The notes: generated by a model from the letters alone, not told the origin. A stretch of DNA of 64,000 nt from Undibacterium sp. YM2 (GCF_009937975.1 NZ_AP018442.1:1-64000); one strand, 5' to 3'. Shown: positions 45,201 through 53,839, counted from the stretch's first letter. Program-made: numbers and translations.

Positions 45201-46096
45201 ACAACCGCGATCTGGCTGGGCCACCGGTTACCGAGGCAGCGCGACTTGCACTTTTGCAGCCCGCGCCGCGCCAGTCCGCGCGCGGGGAATGTGTGTTTTC
45301 CTTGTCGGCCGACCGCGGCAAAGTCCAGCGTCTTGGGGTCGTCACGTTCATGGCCGACCTGCGCTATGAGCGACCGATGGAGGATATTGCCCAGGCCTTC
45401 GCCGAATCCGAGAAAGTCAGCAGCGGCGGTGACATCAAACCTAAGGAAAAATTTGACCTTAAAACCTATACTTCGGAATTGTGCGCCAAGCTGGAGGATC
45501 GGAATGGAAAGCAGCGTAACCTGCACATCTTTAGCAAGGAAATAGTAGAGCTGAATCTGGCGAAAGTGTACGAACTACCGCTGGCGGCGCTGCGCGAGGC
45601 GGACGGAAGTCCGGCGCGCTTTTCAGCTGGAGACATGCTGTGTCTTAAAGTGAGCCTGAAAAAGGAGCGGGAAGTAGAGCTGTGGAATGATGAGTATCGA
45701 AAATTCGATCAGGTCAGATTGGACTGGAAGGGCGAAGAGGCACCAAGCCACACCCTGCGCATTAACATGACCGACGAACCCGTGGTCGAACCGCCGCCAG
45801 CGCTGTATGCGACCTTGCTACGCACAGCAGGCGATAACGAGAAGACCTGGCGGATCGCAGTTCCCCAGCATGCGCAGTCGCCACTGCCGCGCCGGATAGA
45901 CCTGGTCGATCCGGCGAGAGGTTTTCGCTTAGGCCTGATGCAGCGCCACGCCGATTTTGTCTGGTACATGAGCCGTCCGGCCACTGACCTTGGCCCGTCT
46001 TCGCTGTACGTTATTAAATCGGACCGCAACGGCCAGCTGTACTTGCCGGAGTCGCAAGAAGAGTTCCTTGCGCCCGCAACCGGTCTCCCAATTTAG
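42281..46096 (+). CDS. Large unknown protein, third gene of the giant operon
   Basis: 1,271 residues, not recognised. It starts 7 nt inside the preceding gene. The N-terminal half is Ala/Gly/Ser-rich with strand-like segments. Around residue 690 there is a change to a more polar region (RFGAPAQAGSSFARKLRTPRPGPLPQNADLLERASSDRRIQASAVHRLQAFAAW). The C-terminal third is again beta-type (VFARLLLENIDGAMKTRASLHVGDLDIPMRWFKVSEVD). No signal sequence. It is close in size to the previous gene, so the two might be a divergent pair. A transcript end is not obvious after the stop. Confidence 0.82.
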   Translation: MLRTTLIARLDTGMQAQPGSMALSAGRCEGTLIQLSPKTAIEGEGTLVGKGIAFNDASLLFALQAKKAGAKWSGEATISAKLTAKSDIEWPAAKSSSVIVPVPADPKPVSGRIAVQLDNSATATHTATWELNDHPVAMTLVASILKPGSTATWLTVAVVSHALERNGTALAWSGVEAVAIGRTGGLIPRPAANAEADSSTFAARYMANKAGGGDAGNDPGMRYRGLGASATVLEGALGAKLRNAVWTAQTADAIMIGGGFLGILRINRDEAAPLLRLPILAGLGKTLGQCSEVSQTIEVAWNDSAAARLVAHTRATVASPSNSSYGALTAALANGKLADARLVTAALVEQSFDTRATNVVYPLATTPFFVAAAVSVHQLFESMDVPFQHPEALSLVSGAFRTDGGGVSMAAAITMRNSPPQSSEEPQLVKVSQPARLWVLGDALSDSEWRGPQESGESLAPLLRKHAMRRDVAPRAYMLSQSDGTASAGLVGALALDQFLAASPGQNVFADASRGAAALPASNGILAWLSPPQEGRSEPIRDVNDKAPWVRSGLAGLTRSMHLPAHAGSVVELASKATTPRLVWVSQTQVPLYLPLQTLPLAGPPIGWLNDASPLVRLPADVDVAGALATIHGSAATGRSVQPFLPALASTTSVGERAGILTLRRARLLTRLDADAAAGIFAFDPTNTRFGAPAQAGSSFARKLRTPRPGPLPQNADLLERASSDRRIQASAVHRLQAFAAWRSTADIVQGTSAPFDVKEVVAWSVTVVASPGTNGVVSERWNGALKVECHIEILTVNAVDLFPIKPLEVFARLLLENIDGAMKTRASLHVGDLDIPMRWFKVSEVDAEFKTIKTIPLKPFNHGAKVTVILDPRQNQHEDPVLPLDALVQALRQPGPLPAIELQWTVHPEPGTPPVLEISKWLRLDVPVEGQESLASGWRRAPLTLRTPLYAVTQERGAMPLTQATLIFSDPSYNRDLAGPPVTEAARLALLQPAPRQSARGECVFSLSADRGKVQRLGVVTFMADLRYERPMEDIAQAFAESEKVSSGGDIKPKEKFDLKTYTSELCAKLEDRNGKQRNLHIFSKEIVELNLAKVYELPLAALREADGSPARFSAGDMLCLKVSLKKEREVELWNDEYRKFDQVRLDWKGEEAPSHTLRINMTDEPVVEPPPALYATLLRTAGDNEKTWRIAVPQHAQSPLPRRIDLVDPARGFRLGLMQRHADFVWYMSRPATDLGPSSLYVIKSDRNGQLYLPESQEEFLAPATGLPI

Positions 46097-46111
46097 CCAA
46101 TAGACCACATC

Positions 46112-46516
46112 ATGAATCGATTGCTCGACTTCATTCTCGCGCTGCCCCGATTTCCTTTGTACTCCGCGGTGCGCCTGCGGACTGTACTACTGCTTGCACG
46201 CCGTGGTAGAAAAGGATGCGCACGAAATCAGCCTCCTGCGACTATGCCTCGCAGCCTACGGTTGCTGCGATTACCGCCCGAACGTCCAGAATGTCAAGAG
46301 TACAATCGGATAGGTGATGTAGACGTTGTATGTGGGTGGGTGTTTCTGGTCATGGTGAATGGTCTGCAGGCGGCGCGACTACCCCTTGCCAAGGAGCTGA
46401 AGAGCTGCATTTGGTACTGGAGGCGTTGGAGCGATGGGGACCTGCAGTCTAAAATTCTGCCTTTGGATCCCTCTATCAATATGGAGGACCAGTGTAAAGA
46501 AGTGACGATGTTGTGA
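46112..46516 (+). CDS. Small hypothetical protein after the giant operon
   Basis: 134 codons starting 16 bp after the previous stop. There is no clear ribosome site and no recognised motif. The N-terminus is basic, and the middle holds one hydrophobic stretch (VVCGWVFLVMVNGL) that could cross a membrane. It may be the last gene of the operon or a chance frame. Confidence 0.35.
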   Translation: MNRLLDFILALPRFPLYSAVRLRTVLLLARRGRKGCARNQPPATMPRSLRLLRLPPERPECQEYNRIGDVDVVCGWVFLVMVNGLQAARLPLAKELKSCIWYWRRWSDGDLQSKILPLDPSINMEDQCKEVTML

Positions 46517-46604
46517 GTATTGTGGAGGAATCTTAGAATTTCAGTGCCGGAGCTGTCGCATGTGCGATAGTGAGTTCTCGATATACACCATGAAAGGTTG
46601 GATC

Positions 46605-47125
46605 ATGCCAGATATCATTTACCAAGTACCCGTAATCGCCCAGTCTAAGACAATGAGCTGTTGGGCAGCAGCTACAGCGATGCTGATGTCCTGGAAGCAG
46701 GGCTTTGTCATCTCGGAAGATAGGGCCGCGGAAATCGCGGGTAACAATTTCTTAATCGCCTTTCGCACGAATCAAGGTGTTACGGGCGCTGAGATCGCTG
46801 AACTAGCACAGCAACTGAATCTCATTGCAGAGCCTCCCAGCTCACTGTCGCCGAAAGGCTACCGTTCGTTGTTGTCGTCAAAGGGCCCGCTATGGGTGGG
46901 AACCGCTATCTTCTCGGCCACGGCACCTTATAGGCACGTTCGAATTCTTACTGGCTTGCGGGGTCGAATGAAGATCCCGATCCTGTGCTAGACGTCATTG
47001 ACCCTGACGGTGGACGCAAATATGGGGCACATGTTAGCCAGTTCGCACTCGAACTCCAAGAGATTGCGCGTCAAGATCTAGGTGCACAGCGCGAGCTGCA
47101 ACCGCAGATCATTCATTATCCATAA
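46605..47125 (+). pseudogene. Papain-like cysteine protease (AvrRpt2/C39-like), frameshifted
   Basis: Start MPDIIYQVPVIAQSKTMSCWAAATAMLMSWKQG has the catalytic Cys in SCWAAA, and GPLWVGTAIFSATAPYRHVRILTGL the catalytic His in RHVRIL. The frame then breaks near 46961. With one added G it would read on as LAGSNEDPDPVLDVIDPDGGRKYGAHVSQF to a stop at 47125, restoring the catalytic Asp region (VIDPDGG) typical of this family. The whole protein would be about 173 residues. Bacterial members are often effectors or polymorphic-toxin modules. As written, the open frame ends at 46991. Confidence 0.72.
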
Positions 47126-47238
47126 AAATTTAGTTCTAAGGGAGGGAAGCTGTAGGACTCAGGCACTTGTTTGTATAAGATATTTATGAATTGAGTCCAT
47201 TTTCTTCACAGATTTCCATCAACTTTTGAGAACCCGTC

Positions 47239-47397
47239 ATGGCTACTATTAGCAACCGCAGCAACTATCTCGTCACCGTCAAGAATCGCGCAGACCTCCA
47301 ACAGAGCTTCCCCTTCATCCAGACTGTCAGGCGAGCCTTCTTGTTCGCACAGAAGTCTGACATACTACGTGAAGAGCAAATTCAAAAAATCACGTAA
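47239..47397 (+). pseudogene. N-terminal fragment of a site-specific integrase
   Basis: Fifty-two codons, starting with ATG 47239. The sequence MATISNRSNYLVTVKNRADLQQSFPF resembles the arm-binding N-terminus of tyrosine integrases. No core-binding or catalytic domain follows, so it is a truncated remnant. Confidence 0.5.
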
Positions 47398-47438
47398 TTA
47401 ATGTATTCAGTCTAAACCAACCAAATACGCAAAAAACA

Positions 47439-48131
47439 ATGACGTCAAGGTTTAACCCAAACACAAATCCCTATGCGGATGAAATTTTACGGCTAGTCCA
47501 TACACCGAAGTCACGATTCACTACCCTCGAGAAAATGACTTCTGCTGCCGTCCTTGGAGCTAAACTTTACGGCCTGGAGCTTTGGGAACAGCCTCATATA
47601 TTGAAAAGCCAGCCCCATGGGAATCTCTTTATTAGTCAATACGGTAGCAACAACCTCGTATGGGTGGAGGTTCTTTTTGTGAACGAGAAGCATGAGGTTA
47701 CAGAGCGATTTAGAGGCCTTGAATGGTGGTCTGATTGGATCGAGCCTAAATTGGGAAGACTTCATCTCATAGCACTTAAAGCAGGAGATAATGGACTAAT
47801 TGAGCTGCATAACGGTCTATGGCAGCACGATTCATTGGAGCTCGTTACTTCTCGCTTCGCGCAAGACACAGTGTCTGACTTCGAAAAAAATTCATCAGAA
47901 CCGATTCAACGGCGGACAGATGAGGAATCGTCTGCAGCTTTCTTTGGACTAAGCTCAATTGGGGACGGTGGAAGTGGAGGCTTTGGAGGAGGCCGTGGTG
48001 GAGGCGAAGGCGGAGGGAATGGTCCAGAAGGCCAAGCACCTGGAGCCGGAGGTGTTCGAGAAATGCTAAATCATCCCGTGCTGTTCACTTCAGACAGAAA
48101 AACACTACGGTCTATTCTGGAAAATACATAA
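47439..48131 (+). CDS. Unknown protein, first gene of oxidoreductase cassette
   Basis: 230 residues, not recognised. Residues 1-150 look folded, with alternating strands around LFISQYGSNNLVWVEVLFVNEKHEV and RLHLIALKAGDNGLIELHNG. A glycine-rich linker covers about 180-205 (GDGGSGGFGGGRGGGEGGG), and a short charged tail follows. Such a tail could tether or self-assemble, which is inference. It is followed after 2 bp by the oxidoreductase gene, so they are one transcript. No signal peptide. Confidence 0.7.
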   Translation: MTSRFNPNTNPYADEILRLVHTPKSRFTTLEKMTSAAVLGAKLYGLELWEQPHILKSQPHGNLFISQYGSNNLVWVEVLFVNEKHEVTERFRGLEWWSDWIEPKLGRLHLIALKAGDNGLIELHNGLWQHDSLELVTSRFAQDTVSDFEKNSSEPIQRRTDEESSAAFFGLSSIGDGGSGGFGGGRGGGEGGGNGPEGQAPGAGGVREMLNHPVLFTSDRKTLRSILENT

Positions 48132-48133
48132 TA

Positions 48134-49705
48134 ATGAAGCCTTTAGACTGCCCCTCTGATGCTCTCCCTCTCCTGGCGTGCAAAGTTGCACCTCGTCAGT
48201 TTGACCTCAGCTATCGATTCTCGAGCATAAGTTTACGCGACCAAATCGTCCGCGCTCAAACACTAATTCGCGCCCTGTTTGAACAGGGCTTGGTTGCTCG
48301 AAAAAACGATGAGACTGATAGCAATTTCCAACTACTTATAGTCGGCGCTGGAGCAGCTGGACTCGCGGCAGCAAAGGAGGCTTCAGCGTGCGGCCTTAGC
48401 TTTGTAATCATTGAAAAATCAGAAAATGCGCCAGGTGGAGTGTTGCGCAGCAAAGCGCAACGATATGTCAGTACCGCAATGTATGAGTGGCCTCACCCAA
48501 ACCACACGCAGCACGCTTTTCCGCTTGCTAGTCCGAATTTACTCGGCAATATGCGTGCTCCGTCCCTCGAGCTAACTATTGAGAAGCCTTTGACTGTTCA
48601 AGATTTTGGCAAAGTTTTAACTAGAGCACTAGCACCGAGTCTAATAGATTGGACGGAAAACGGAAAACAGCTTCTCACAACGAAAAACTTATCATCCCGG
48701 GAGATATTTTTCGCCAATACATCTTTGGCTGAGCAAACCAAGGGAGAACTATTGGATACGTTGGCTGGCCACATCAGCATTCACGGCATACCCTTAAATG
48801 ACACAAATCTTCCCGAAGTCGTACTCGAAATAGCCGGTTTACAAGCCGATCCATTCAAATTTGAATACATTATTTATGCGGTCGGATTTGGCACCGAGAC
48901 AAGAGAATATGCCGAAGACAAAGTTCCTTACGATGATTACGAGCATGTTTCGTTCTGGGAACCAGATTTAATCCTTGACGATAATTTAGGTTTTTGTAAG
49001 CCTCCTGCTGTGGGCATACTGGGTTCTGGCGATGGCGCTTTACAAGATGCTTTGAGATGTTTGGTGGCCCCTGAGTGGCCTCACCCACTTGCCATTTGGG
49101 ATGAAATCTTAGCGCACAAGCAAGGGAGTAGGCCCCCACTCAAACACTCACGCCATATCGACAAGGCATTGGCGAAGGTTGGTGCGGCAGATGGGTACAC
49201 CATGGGCGGAGCTATCTGGACCTCTGGGAAACATATTTTTGAATCCCTTGACCAGGTCTTTAAGGATATCGTTTCCGAACTCGTAAAGATTGAGGGATAT
49301 AGGCTACGCCGCGCCATTCGCTCAATGCTTCGTAAGGACGTAAAAAAAGTAACCATTGTTACTCTCAAGGGCCACTTTACGAAAGCCTATGCACTTAATC
49401 GTTTTCTTGTACACCTATTCCACAAAATACTGGAACCTCGTGGCAAGAATAGTCAATTTGAAATTCTCTCCGGAGAGGTCCGCTCATTTGGAAAGATAGA
49501 CGGCAACAACAGGGGGGCGGAACTGGAAATTTCACAGCTAGGAGCTCCAGTCTCAACTCGAACTTGTGACCTCGCTCTCATCAGAGGCGGCATCGATACA
49601 ACAACAGCTCCCACCCAACTTGTCGGGCTTACAGGCATAGACACAGGACGGGCGGAATTGGGGCGCATTCCACCCGCTATCCGGTCCATTGGGGAGCAGC
49701 ACTAA
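48134..49705 (+). CDS. FAD/NAD(P)-binding oxidoreductase
   Basis: Rossmann-fold flavoprotein, 523 residues. The FAD-binding GxGxxG is at residues 71-76 (LLIVGAGAAGLAAAKEASACGLSFVIIEKS), with the acidic end of strand 2 at IEKS, then APGGVL. A second dinucleotide-like motif GILGSGDGALQDALRCL is near residue 296-312. A preceding 65-residue helical N-terminal extension is unusual. The C-terminal part (ALIRGGIDTTTAPTQL) resembles the FAD-closing segment of such enzymes. Substrate unknown. It sits in an unusual context, among small proteins of unknown family and next to a convergent helicase, rather than in a metabolic operon. Confidence 0.8.
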   Translation: MKPLDCPSDALPLLACKVAPRQFDLSYRFSSISLRDQIVRAQTLIRALFEQGLVARKNDETDSNFQLLIVGAGAAGLAAAKEASACGLSFVIIEKSENAPGGVLRSKAQRYVSTAMYEWPHPNHTQHAFPLASPNLLGNMRAPSLELTIEKPLTVQDFGKVLTRALAPSLIDWTENGKQLLTTKNLSSREIFFANTSLAEQTKGELLDTLAGHISIHGIPLNDTNLPEVVLEIAGLQADPFKFEYIIYAVGFGTETREYAEDKVPYDDYEHVSFWEPDLILDDNLGFCKPPAVGILGSGDGALQDALRCLVAPEWPHPLAIWDEILAHKQGSRPPLKHSRHIDKALAKVGAADGYTMGGAIWTSGKHIFESLDQVFKDIVSELVKIEGYRLRRAIRSMLRKDVKKVTIVTLKGHFTKAYALNRFLVHLFHKILEPRGKNSQFEILSGEVRSFGKIDGNNRGAELEISQLGAPVSTRTCDLALIRGGIDTTTAPTQLVGLTGIDTGRAELGRIPPAIRSIGEQH

Positions 49706-50027
49706 AGACGATGACTTTCCCTTTTTGCAGCGACCACTCGCGGCTCAGTATCACGAGACCCTGTTCGGCACGTTCCCGCCGGCCGTCCCTTCACCGTCCT
49801 TCATGAGCGCCGCCGCCGTGGCTGGCTGCGATATCATACAAAAAACTTGGCGGAATGGGCGCTCGTTCGAGGTCCATAATGTTGGCATGCCTGAAAACGA
49901 GGGATGCATGCTTGGAGTCCGCAAAGCTGCTATTCAGCTTCCGGCTGGAAGCTTTCTAGTCTGGACTGTAATGGTCAATCAAGAGCCTGTCCTTGTGATC
50001 GACAATAAACTAAACAAGTTAAACTAG
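49689..50027 (+). CDS. Small unknown protein, third gene of cassette
   Basis: Open from a TTG at 49689 (17 nt inside the previous gene) or, less likely, from an ATG at 49803. About 112 residues. Strand-like segments near FEVHNVGMPENEG and AIQLPAGSFLVWTVMVNQEPVLVIDNK. No named family. It ends 4 bp before the next start. Confidence 0.5.
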   Translation: MGSSTKDDDFPFLQRPLAAQYHETLFGTFPPAVPSPSFMSAAAVAGCDIIQKTWRNGRSFEVHNVGMPENEGCMLGVRKAAIQLPAGSFLVWTVMVNQEPVLVIDNKLNKLN

Positions 50028-50031
50028 CACC

Positions 50032-50307
50032 ATGATAAAACCAATGAAATCCCCGCAGACGCGCGCTGAATTCGAACGGCGGTTGCATCTGCTTCGAGAA
50101 CAGCTTCGGCAGGGAAAAATGTATTTTTCATCGAACGTCGTTCGTGGCATCGACGGTCTGCAGCGAGTTCGGATGTTGCCGAACGGACGGATTGACTTTC
50201 TATCCGTTGACCAATCGACCCGCTTACAAGCAAACATGATGGTTCAGTTCCAGGAAGAACTCTCCAGCCCGGACGGAAGTGCTGATACATCAGCGGACGA
50301 AGATTAG
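50032..50307 (+). CDS. Small unknown protein, last gene of cassette
   Basis: 91 residues, charged. It has a helix ETRAEFERRLHLLREQLRQGK-like segment, then MYFSSNVVRGIDGLQRVRMLPNGRIDFLSVDQSTRL and an acidic tail. Not recognised. A minus-strand copy of the short repeat TTACTTCGCTTGACG follows its stop, and the convergent helicase gene begins 100 bp later. Confidence 0.55.
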   Translation: MIKPMKSPQTRAEFERRLHLLREQLRQGKMYFSSNVVRGIDGLQRVRMLPNGRIDFLSVDQSTRLQANMMVQFQEELSSPDGSADTSADED

Positions 50308-50448
50308 CGTCAAGCGAAGTAATTCTGCGAACAAACCAAAATTGGTAAGTGGATGCTTTGTATTGGTTCTGTTCGACTGATTGAAAAAATCCATCCATTT
50401 GTTGGCACTTTTACTTCGTTTTTTTCACAGGATTACTTTGCTTGACGG
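50308..50448. repeat. Pair of inverted 15-bp dispersed repeats
   Basis: TTACTTCGCTTGACG on the minus strand (50308-50322) and TTACTTTGCTTGACG on the plus strand (50433-50447). Both lie where two genes converge; the second is inside the last codons of the helicase. Related copies are at 23667 and 57105. Confidence 0.6.
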
Positions 50449-53400
50449 AGTGGAAAACCTGGTCAATATTCTGAGATTCGGGAGAGGTTATGAGTGTTTG
50501 CTGAGATAGTATTTCGGAGACAAAGCTGCGCTCAACACGACGAATTTTCCGTGCAAGAACTTTGAAGTGTTCCAATGATGACCAATCCTTGTAATTTCCA
50601 ATTACCACAAACAAAGACTTTGCTCGGCTTACAGCGACGTTTAAAAGGTTCGGAGATTTCGATGCCCATGTCCGACTACCGAGTCCCTTGTCGCCTGTAA
50701 TTGACCCCAAAACGAATATCACCACAGGAGCCTCTTTACCTTGAAAGGTATGAGTAGTCCCAAATTCCAGCAGGCCGACCCCTTTCTTCATGAAAGGTTT
50801 TAAAGTTTCTTCAATTGCGTCCTTTACGTCGCGAAATGGTGTAATCACATACACTTTAGCGACCGTTTTTCCTCCTTTACTGTCTATCGTCGTCGGCCAG
50901 TTTTGAGAAAATGTAGAAATTATTTCTTTCAATGCATTTAGTTCTTGGTTGTTGACCTTTGTCGGTGAATGGGTTTGTACGTCGATCCAAATGCTGTTAG
51001 GAATTGCGCAGATCAGACAATCATTGTTAGTCGCCGACACCATCTGCTCGTTGTAAGCAACTATATTTGAAATTGAGAACATAGGATCATCACAGCGTCT
51101 GTGTGACCGCAGCGGAAGTCCTGTCCATTTCGAATTCACGTTGGCACCGATGTTCATGGTTCGGTCGGCGAGCGTCTGTGCGGACTGAATGAGTGGATTC
51201 CATGCATTCGTCACTTTGAAATGCTGCTGAAGCATGCTTGCTATCTTTGGCGAAGTTGTGACAACTGGTTCGATCTGTAGCGGATCTCCAACTATCACGG
51301 CACGGCGGCTTCTTTGAAGTGCGCCCACGAGCGATTGCGGAGTTGCTTGCCCAGCCTCGTCGATCAACATCCAGCCTATTTGCTCCTTCCCTATATTGCG
51401 CATCAGTTTTGACATCGAAGCCAATGTGGTCGATATGACTGGAATTAGGAAAAATAAGGATTGCCACACGACAGGAAATTGGGTTGCGCCAATTTTTTGA
51501 CTGGCACTTGCGCCGAATAGCATCTGCTGAACGATTTCAAGATTCGCTGAAAATTTCCCGGCTTGAACTCGGATCGTCAATTCATGCAGCCGTACTGCGT
51601 GCACAAATATTTGTGCACGCAACAAATCAAAATCTCTTGACACCCATAGACTGCGATTGTGTCTCTTCAGCCTAGTGGAGAAAAAAACTTTGTCCGCGAT
51701 GTCGATGAAATCGTTTTTCTTATCCGACTTGAAACGTACATTTCTAATCAGTTCTATTCGGTTTTGGTATTCCTGTGACGAGAAGAGATGCGATGTATCT
51801 AGCGTTGGATAATTTGATTTGTACGTATCAGAATACATTCGCCAATGAAGCTGAATACTTTGTATTCGATTGTCAAATATCTTCTCCCTCTCCTCTAAAC
51901 GTGCGCATGCTGTAGCATAGTCAAGTGCCCAAACGGACTTTTTGAATGCTAGTTCTTCGGCGTCCCATGCTTTTTCAGCCTTCGATTTACGCCAAAATAG
52001 TCGAAGCACGAACTCCAAAAATCCATTCGGCTTTCTCGCGTCAAGTAGTTTACGTTTGCTTTCAAAGGCTAGTTTCGTGTTTTGCCAAACGCTAAAAAAC
52101 GAATTTCTCGGATCGCTTCTCAATTTATTGCGTAAAACTTGGGCGGATGTTATGGCGTGTTCGACTTTCTCTTTGTGCTTCACATAGTTCAGCAGGATTA
52201 CTGCCTCAAACAGTTCATTCAGTTTTACCTGCTCCTCTTTGAAAGCGAGTACGCTTCGCAGCAAGTGATCCTTTTCTTCTTGCCATTTAGCCTTTAGCCA
52301 ATCAGCGACTTGTTCAGATTGAATCTGTTGAGTACTATAAAATAATTCATTTTTGATGTCACTAACCACGTTAGCTATTTTCTTCCGATTGCTGCTCTTC
52401 CCAGCAGCAGCGGCAATGATGCCCCAACCTTCAATTTCCGGTCGATCTGTTGACTCAATATATTCATTGTCGTCAACGCTTGGGTTGTTGATCGATTGCC
52501 GTTTCAGCAACGCTCCAACATTTCTCACAAAATATGTTGCAGAGGGATGCTCGATTCCATCGATTTTCTTGATGTTTGGAAGATCAAGGCTAATGTTTTC
52601 TACAGCTGAATTATTGCTGCTAGCAACGACAATTTCACTGCCGTCCATTATCTCTGGAGCAATTGGATAAAAACTTGAATCACTAATTTTAATCCCGGCA
52701 AGAAATAGCCCATCTGGATTGGACAATGCTGCAAGTCTTAGTCCTCGCTGGACAATTATATCTGCAATGACATCGCAAAGCAGCGTGGTCTTTCCCGTAC
52801 CAGGCGGCCCATTCACAGCAACCAACCCAGATGTATCAGAGAGCTTCAGTATTTCGCTTACTGCGGCCTGCTGTGCCACAGCTAAATGATATTTTGCAGA
52901 TGCGGGCCAACGGCCAATGCCAAATTGTGTTGGATTGACATGTGCGACCAACGAATGGGTATTCTCTAACAAGTCAGTTACACGTTCTGGAGGCTTTTCA
53001 CTATTGAGATACCTGCTAAGTGGCGCACTCAATTCAGTGTCAACCTCCTTGATTGCGATCTGAAGATCATCAAGAAAGAACGAATTTAAGAATTGAATGA
53101 TTTGTGTTGAAGCGTCTACGGAAGATTTGATGTAGATCTTTTTGATCTGATAATCGTACTTGATTTTCAGCTCTGCAACATCAGTTCGATCTTTTAAAAA
53201 TTTGAATTCGTTACATATATCCGTTTCATCCACTGCGTCGACAAGAGGACTATTCGTGTGCCGATCTTTAAAGTCTTGCGTGGCATCCGACAGTAGTCCT
53301 GAAATACGATCGAGTTGACCGAGTTTCATCAAACTTGGTGTAGCAGAGTAGCCTGCCTGAATGTAGGTGTCGGGCATTATCTTCCCGGTTGAATCTACAG

Positions 53401-53668
53401 CAAACGCGGCTAGCCAACTATCTCCTGGCCCTACCCGCTCATAGGTATCCTCGTCGAGAGTCGATGGTTCGAGGACGGCGTTTTGCCACCATTCCACGAT
53501 ATTACGCTTGGAAGAGATACCAATATAGACAACATACAAGAAATTTGTCTCCGCTTTGCCTGTTGTTTCTTTTTTCCACGGAAGCTGCTCTTCTATTTTG
53601 CCGTTCGGCGCATCAGGCAAGTTGGCCAACTCCATGATTCGCCAGAATTCCAAGATATTTTTTTTCAT
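50411..53668 (-). CDS. UPF1-like SF1 helicase/ATPase
   Basis: 1,085-residue helicase. Walker A NGPPGTGKTTLLCDVI is near residue 286, the DEAG box MLIDEAGQATPQSLVGAL near 768, then RRAVIVGDPLQIEPVV. The late motifs FGTTHTFQGKEAPVVIFVL and NLLNVAVSRAKSLFVVIGN are near 970-1015. These place it in the UPF1/DNA2-like group. The long insert between Walker A and DEAG (about 480 residues, largely helical) and the 280-residue N-terminal region are unusual, and might hold a coiled coil. Large solitary helicases of this kind are often found in defence islands; no nuclease motif was found here. Confidence 0.85.
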   Translation of the reverse strand: MKKNILEFWRIMELANLPDAPNGKIEEQLPWKKETTGKAETNFLYVVYIGISSKRNIVEWWQNAVLEPSTLDEDTYERVGPGDSWLAAFAVDSTGKIMPDTYIQAGYSATPSLMKLGQLDRISGLLSDATQDFKDRHTNSPLVDAVDETDICNEFKFLKDRTDVAELKIKYDYQIKKIYIKSSVDASTQIIQFLNSFFLDDLQIAIKEVDTELSAPLSRYLNSEKPPERVTDLLENTHSLVAHVNPTQFGIGRWPASAKYHLAVAQQAAVSEILKLSDTSGLVAVNGPPGTGKTTLLCDVIADIIVQRGLRLAALSNPDGLFLAGIKISDSSFYPIAPEIMDGSEIVVASSNNSAVENISLDLPNIKKIDGIEHPSATYFVRNVGALLKRQSINNPSVDDNEYIESTDRPEIEGWGIIAAAAGKSSNRKKIANVVSDIKNELFYSTQQIQSEQVADWLKAKWQEEKDHLLRSVLAFKEEQVKLNELFEAVILLNYVKHKEKVEHAITSAQVLRNKLRSDPRNSFFSVWQNTKLAFESKRKLLDARKPNGFLEFVLRLFWRKSKAEKAWDAEELAFKKSVWALDYATACARLEEREKIFDNRIQSIQLHWRMYSDTYKSNYPTLDTSHLFSSQEYQNRIELIRNVRFKSDKKNDFIDIADKVFFSTRLKRHNRSLWVSRDFDLLRAQIFVHAVRLHELTIRVQAGKFSANLEIVQQMLFGASASQKIGATQFPVVWQSLFFLIPVISTTLASMSKLMRNIGKEQIGWMLIDEAGQATPQSLVGALQRSRRAVIVGDPLQIEPVVTTSPKIASMLQQHFKVTNAWNPLIQSAQTLADRTMNIGANVNSKWTGLPLRSHRRCDDPMFSISNIVAYNEQMVSATNNDCLICAIPNSIWIDVQTHSPTKVNNQELNALKEIISTFSQNWPTTIDSKGGKTVAKVYVITPFRDVKDAIEETLKPFMKKGVGLLEFGTTHTFQGKEAPVVIFVLGSITGDKGLGSRTWASKSPNLLNVAVSRAKSLFVVIGNYKDWSSLEHFKVLARKIRRVERSFVSEILSQQTLITSPESQNIDQVFHSVKQSNPVKKTK

Positions 53669-53742
53669 TCTTTTTTTATTTCGCCGCTACCCCAGCAAAT
53701 TGTAATTATGTAAAGATATGAAGTCTAATGGAAAATCGTAGC

Positions 53743-53839
53743 GGAAACCAAATTTGCCTACACTTTTTGTTACCTCCCCTATTAAGCGACCATTTTTGTA
53801 GACAAATTGGGCCTCACAACGTCGACAAATTTGCTTTCC
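53743..53839. mobile_element. MITE-like inverted-repeat element, copy 1
   Basis: Ends GGAAACCAAATTTG (53743-53756) and CAAATTTGCTTTCC (53826-53839) are inverted with 13 of 14 matches. The interior resembles that of the copy at 56945-57042 over its full length. Non-coding, 97 bp, just upstream of the helicase gene start. Confidence 0.72.
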
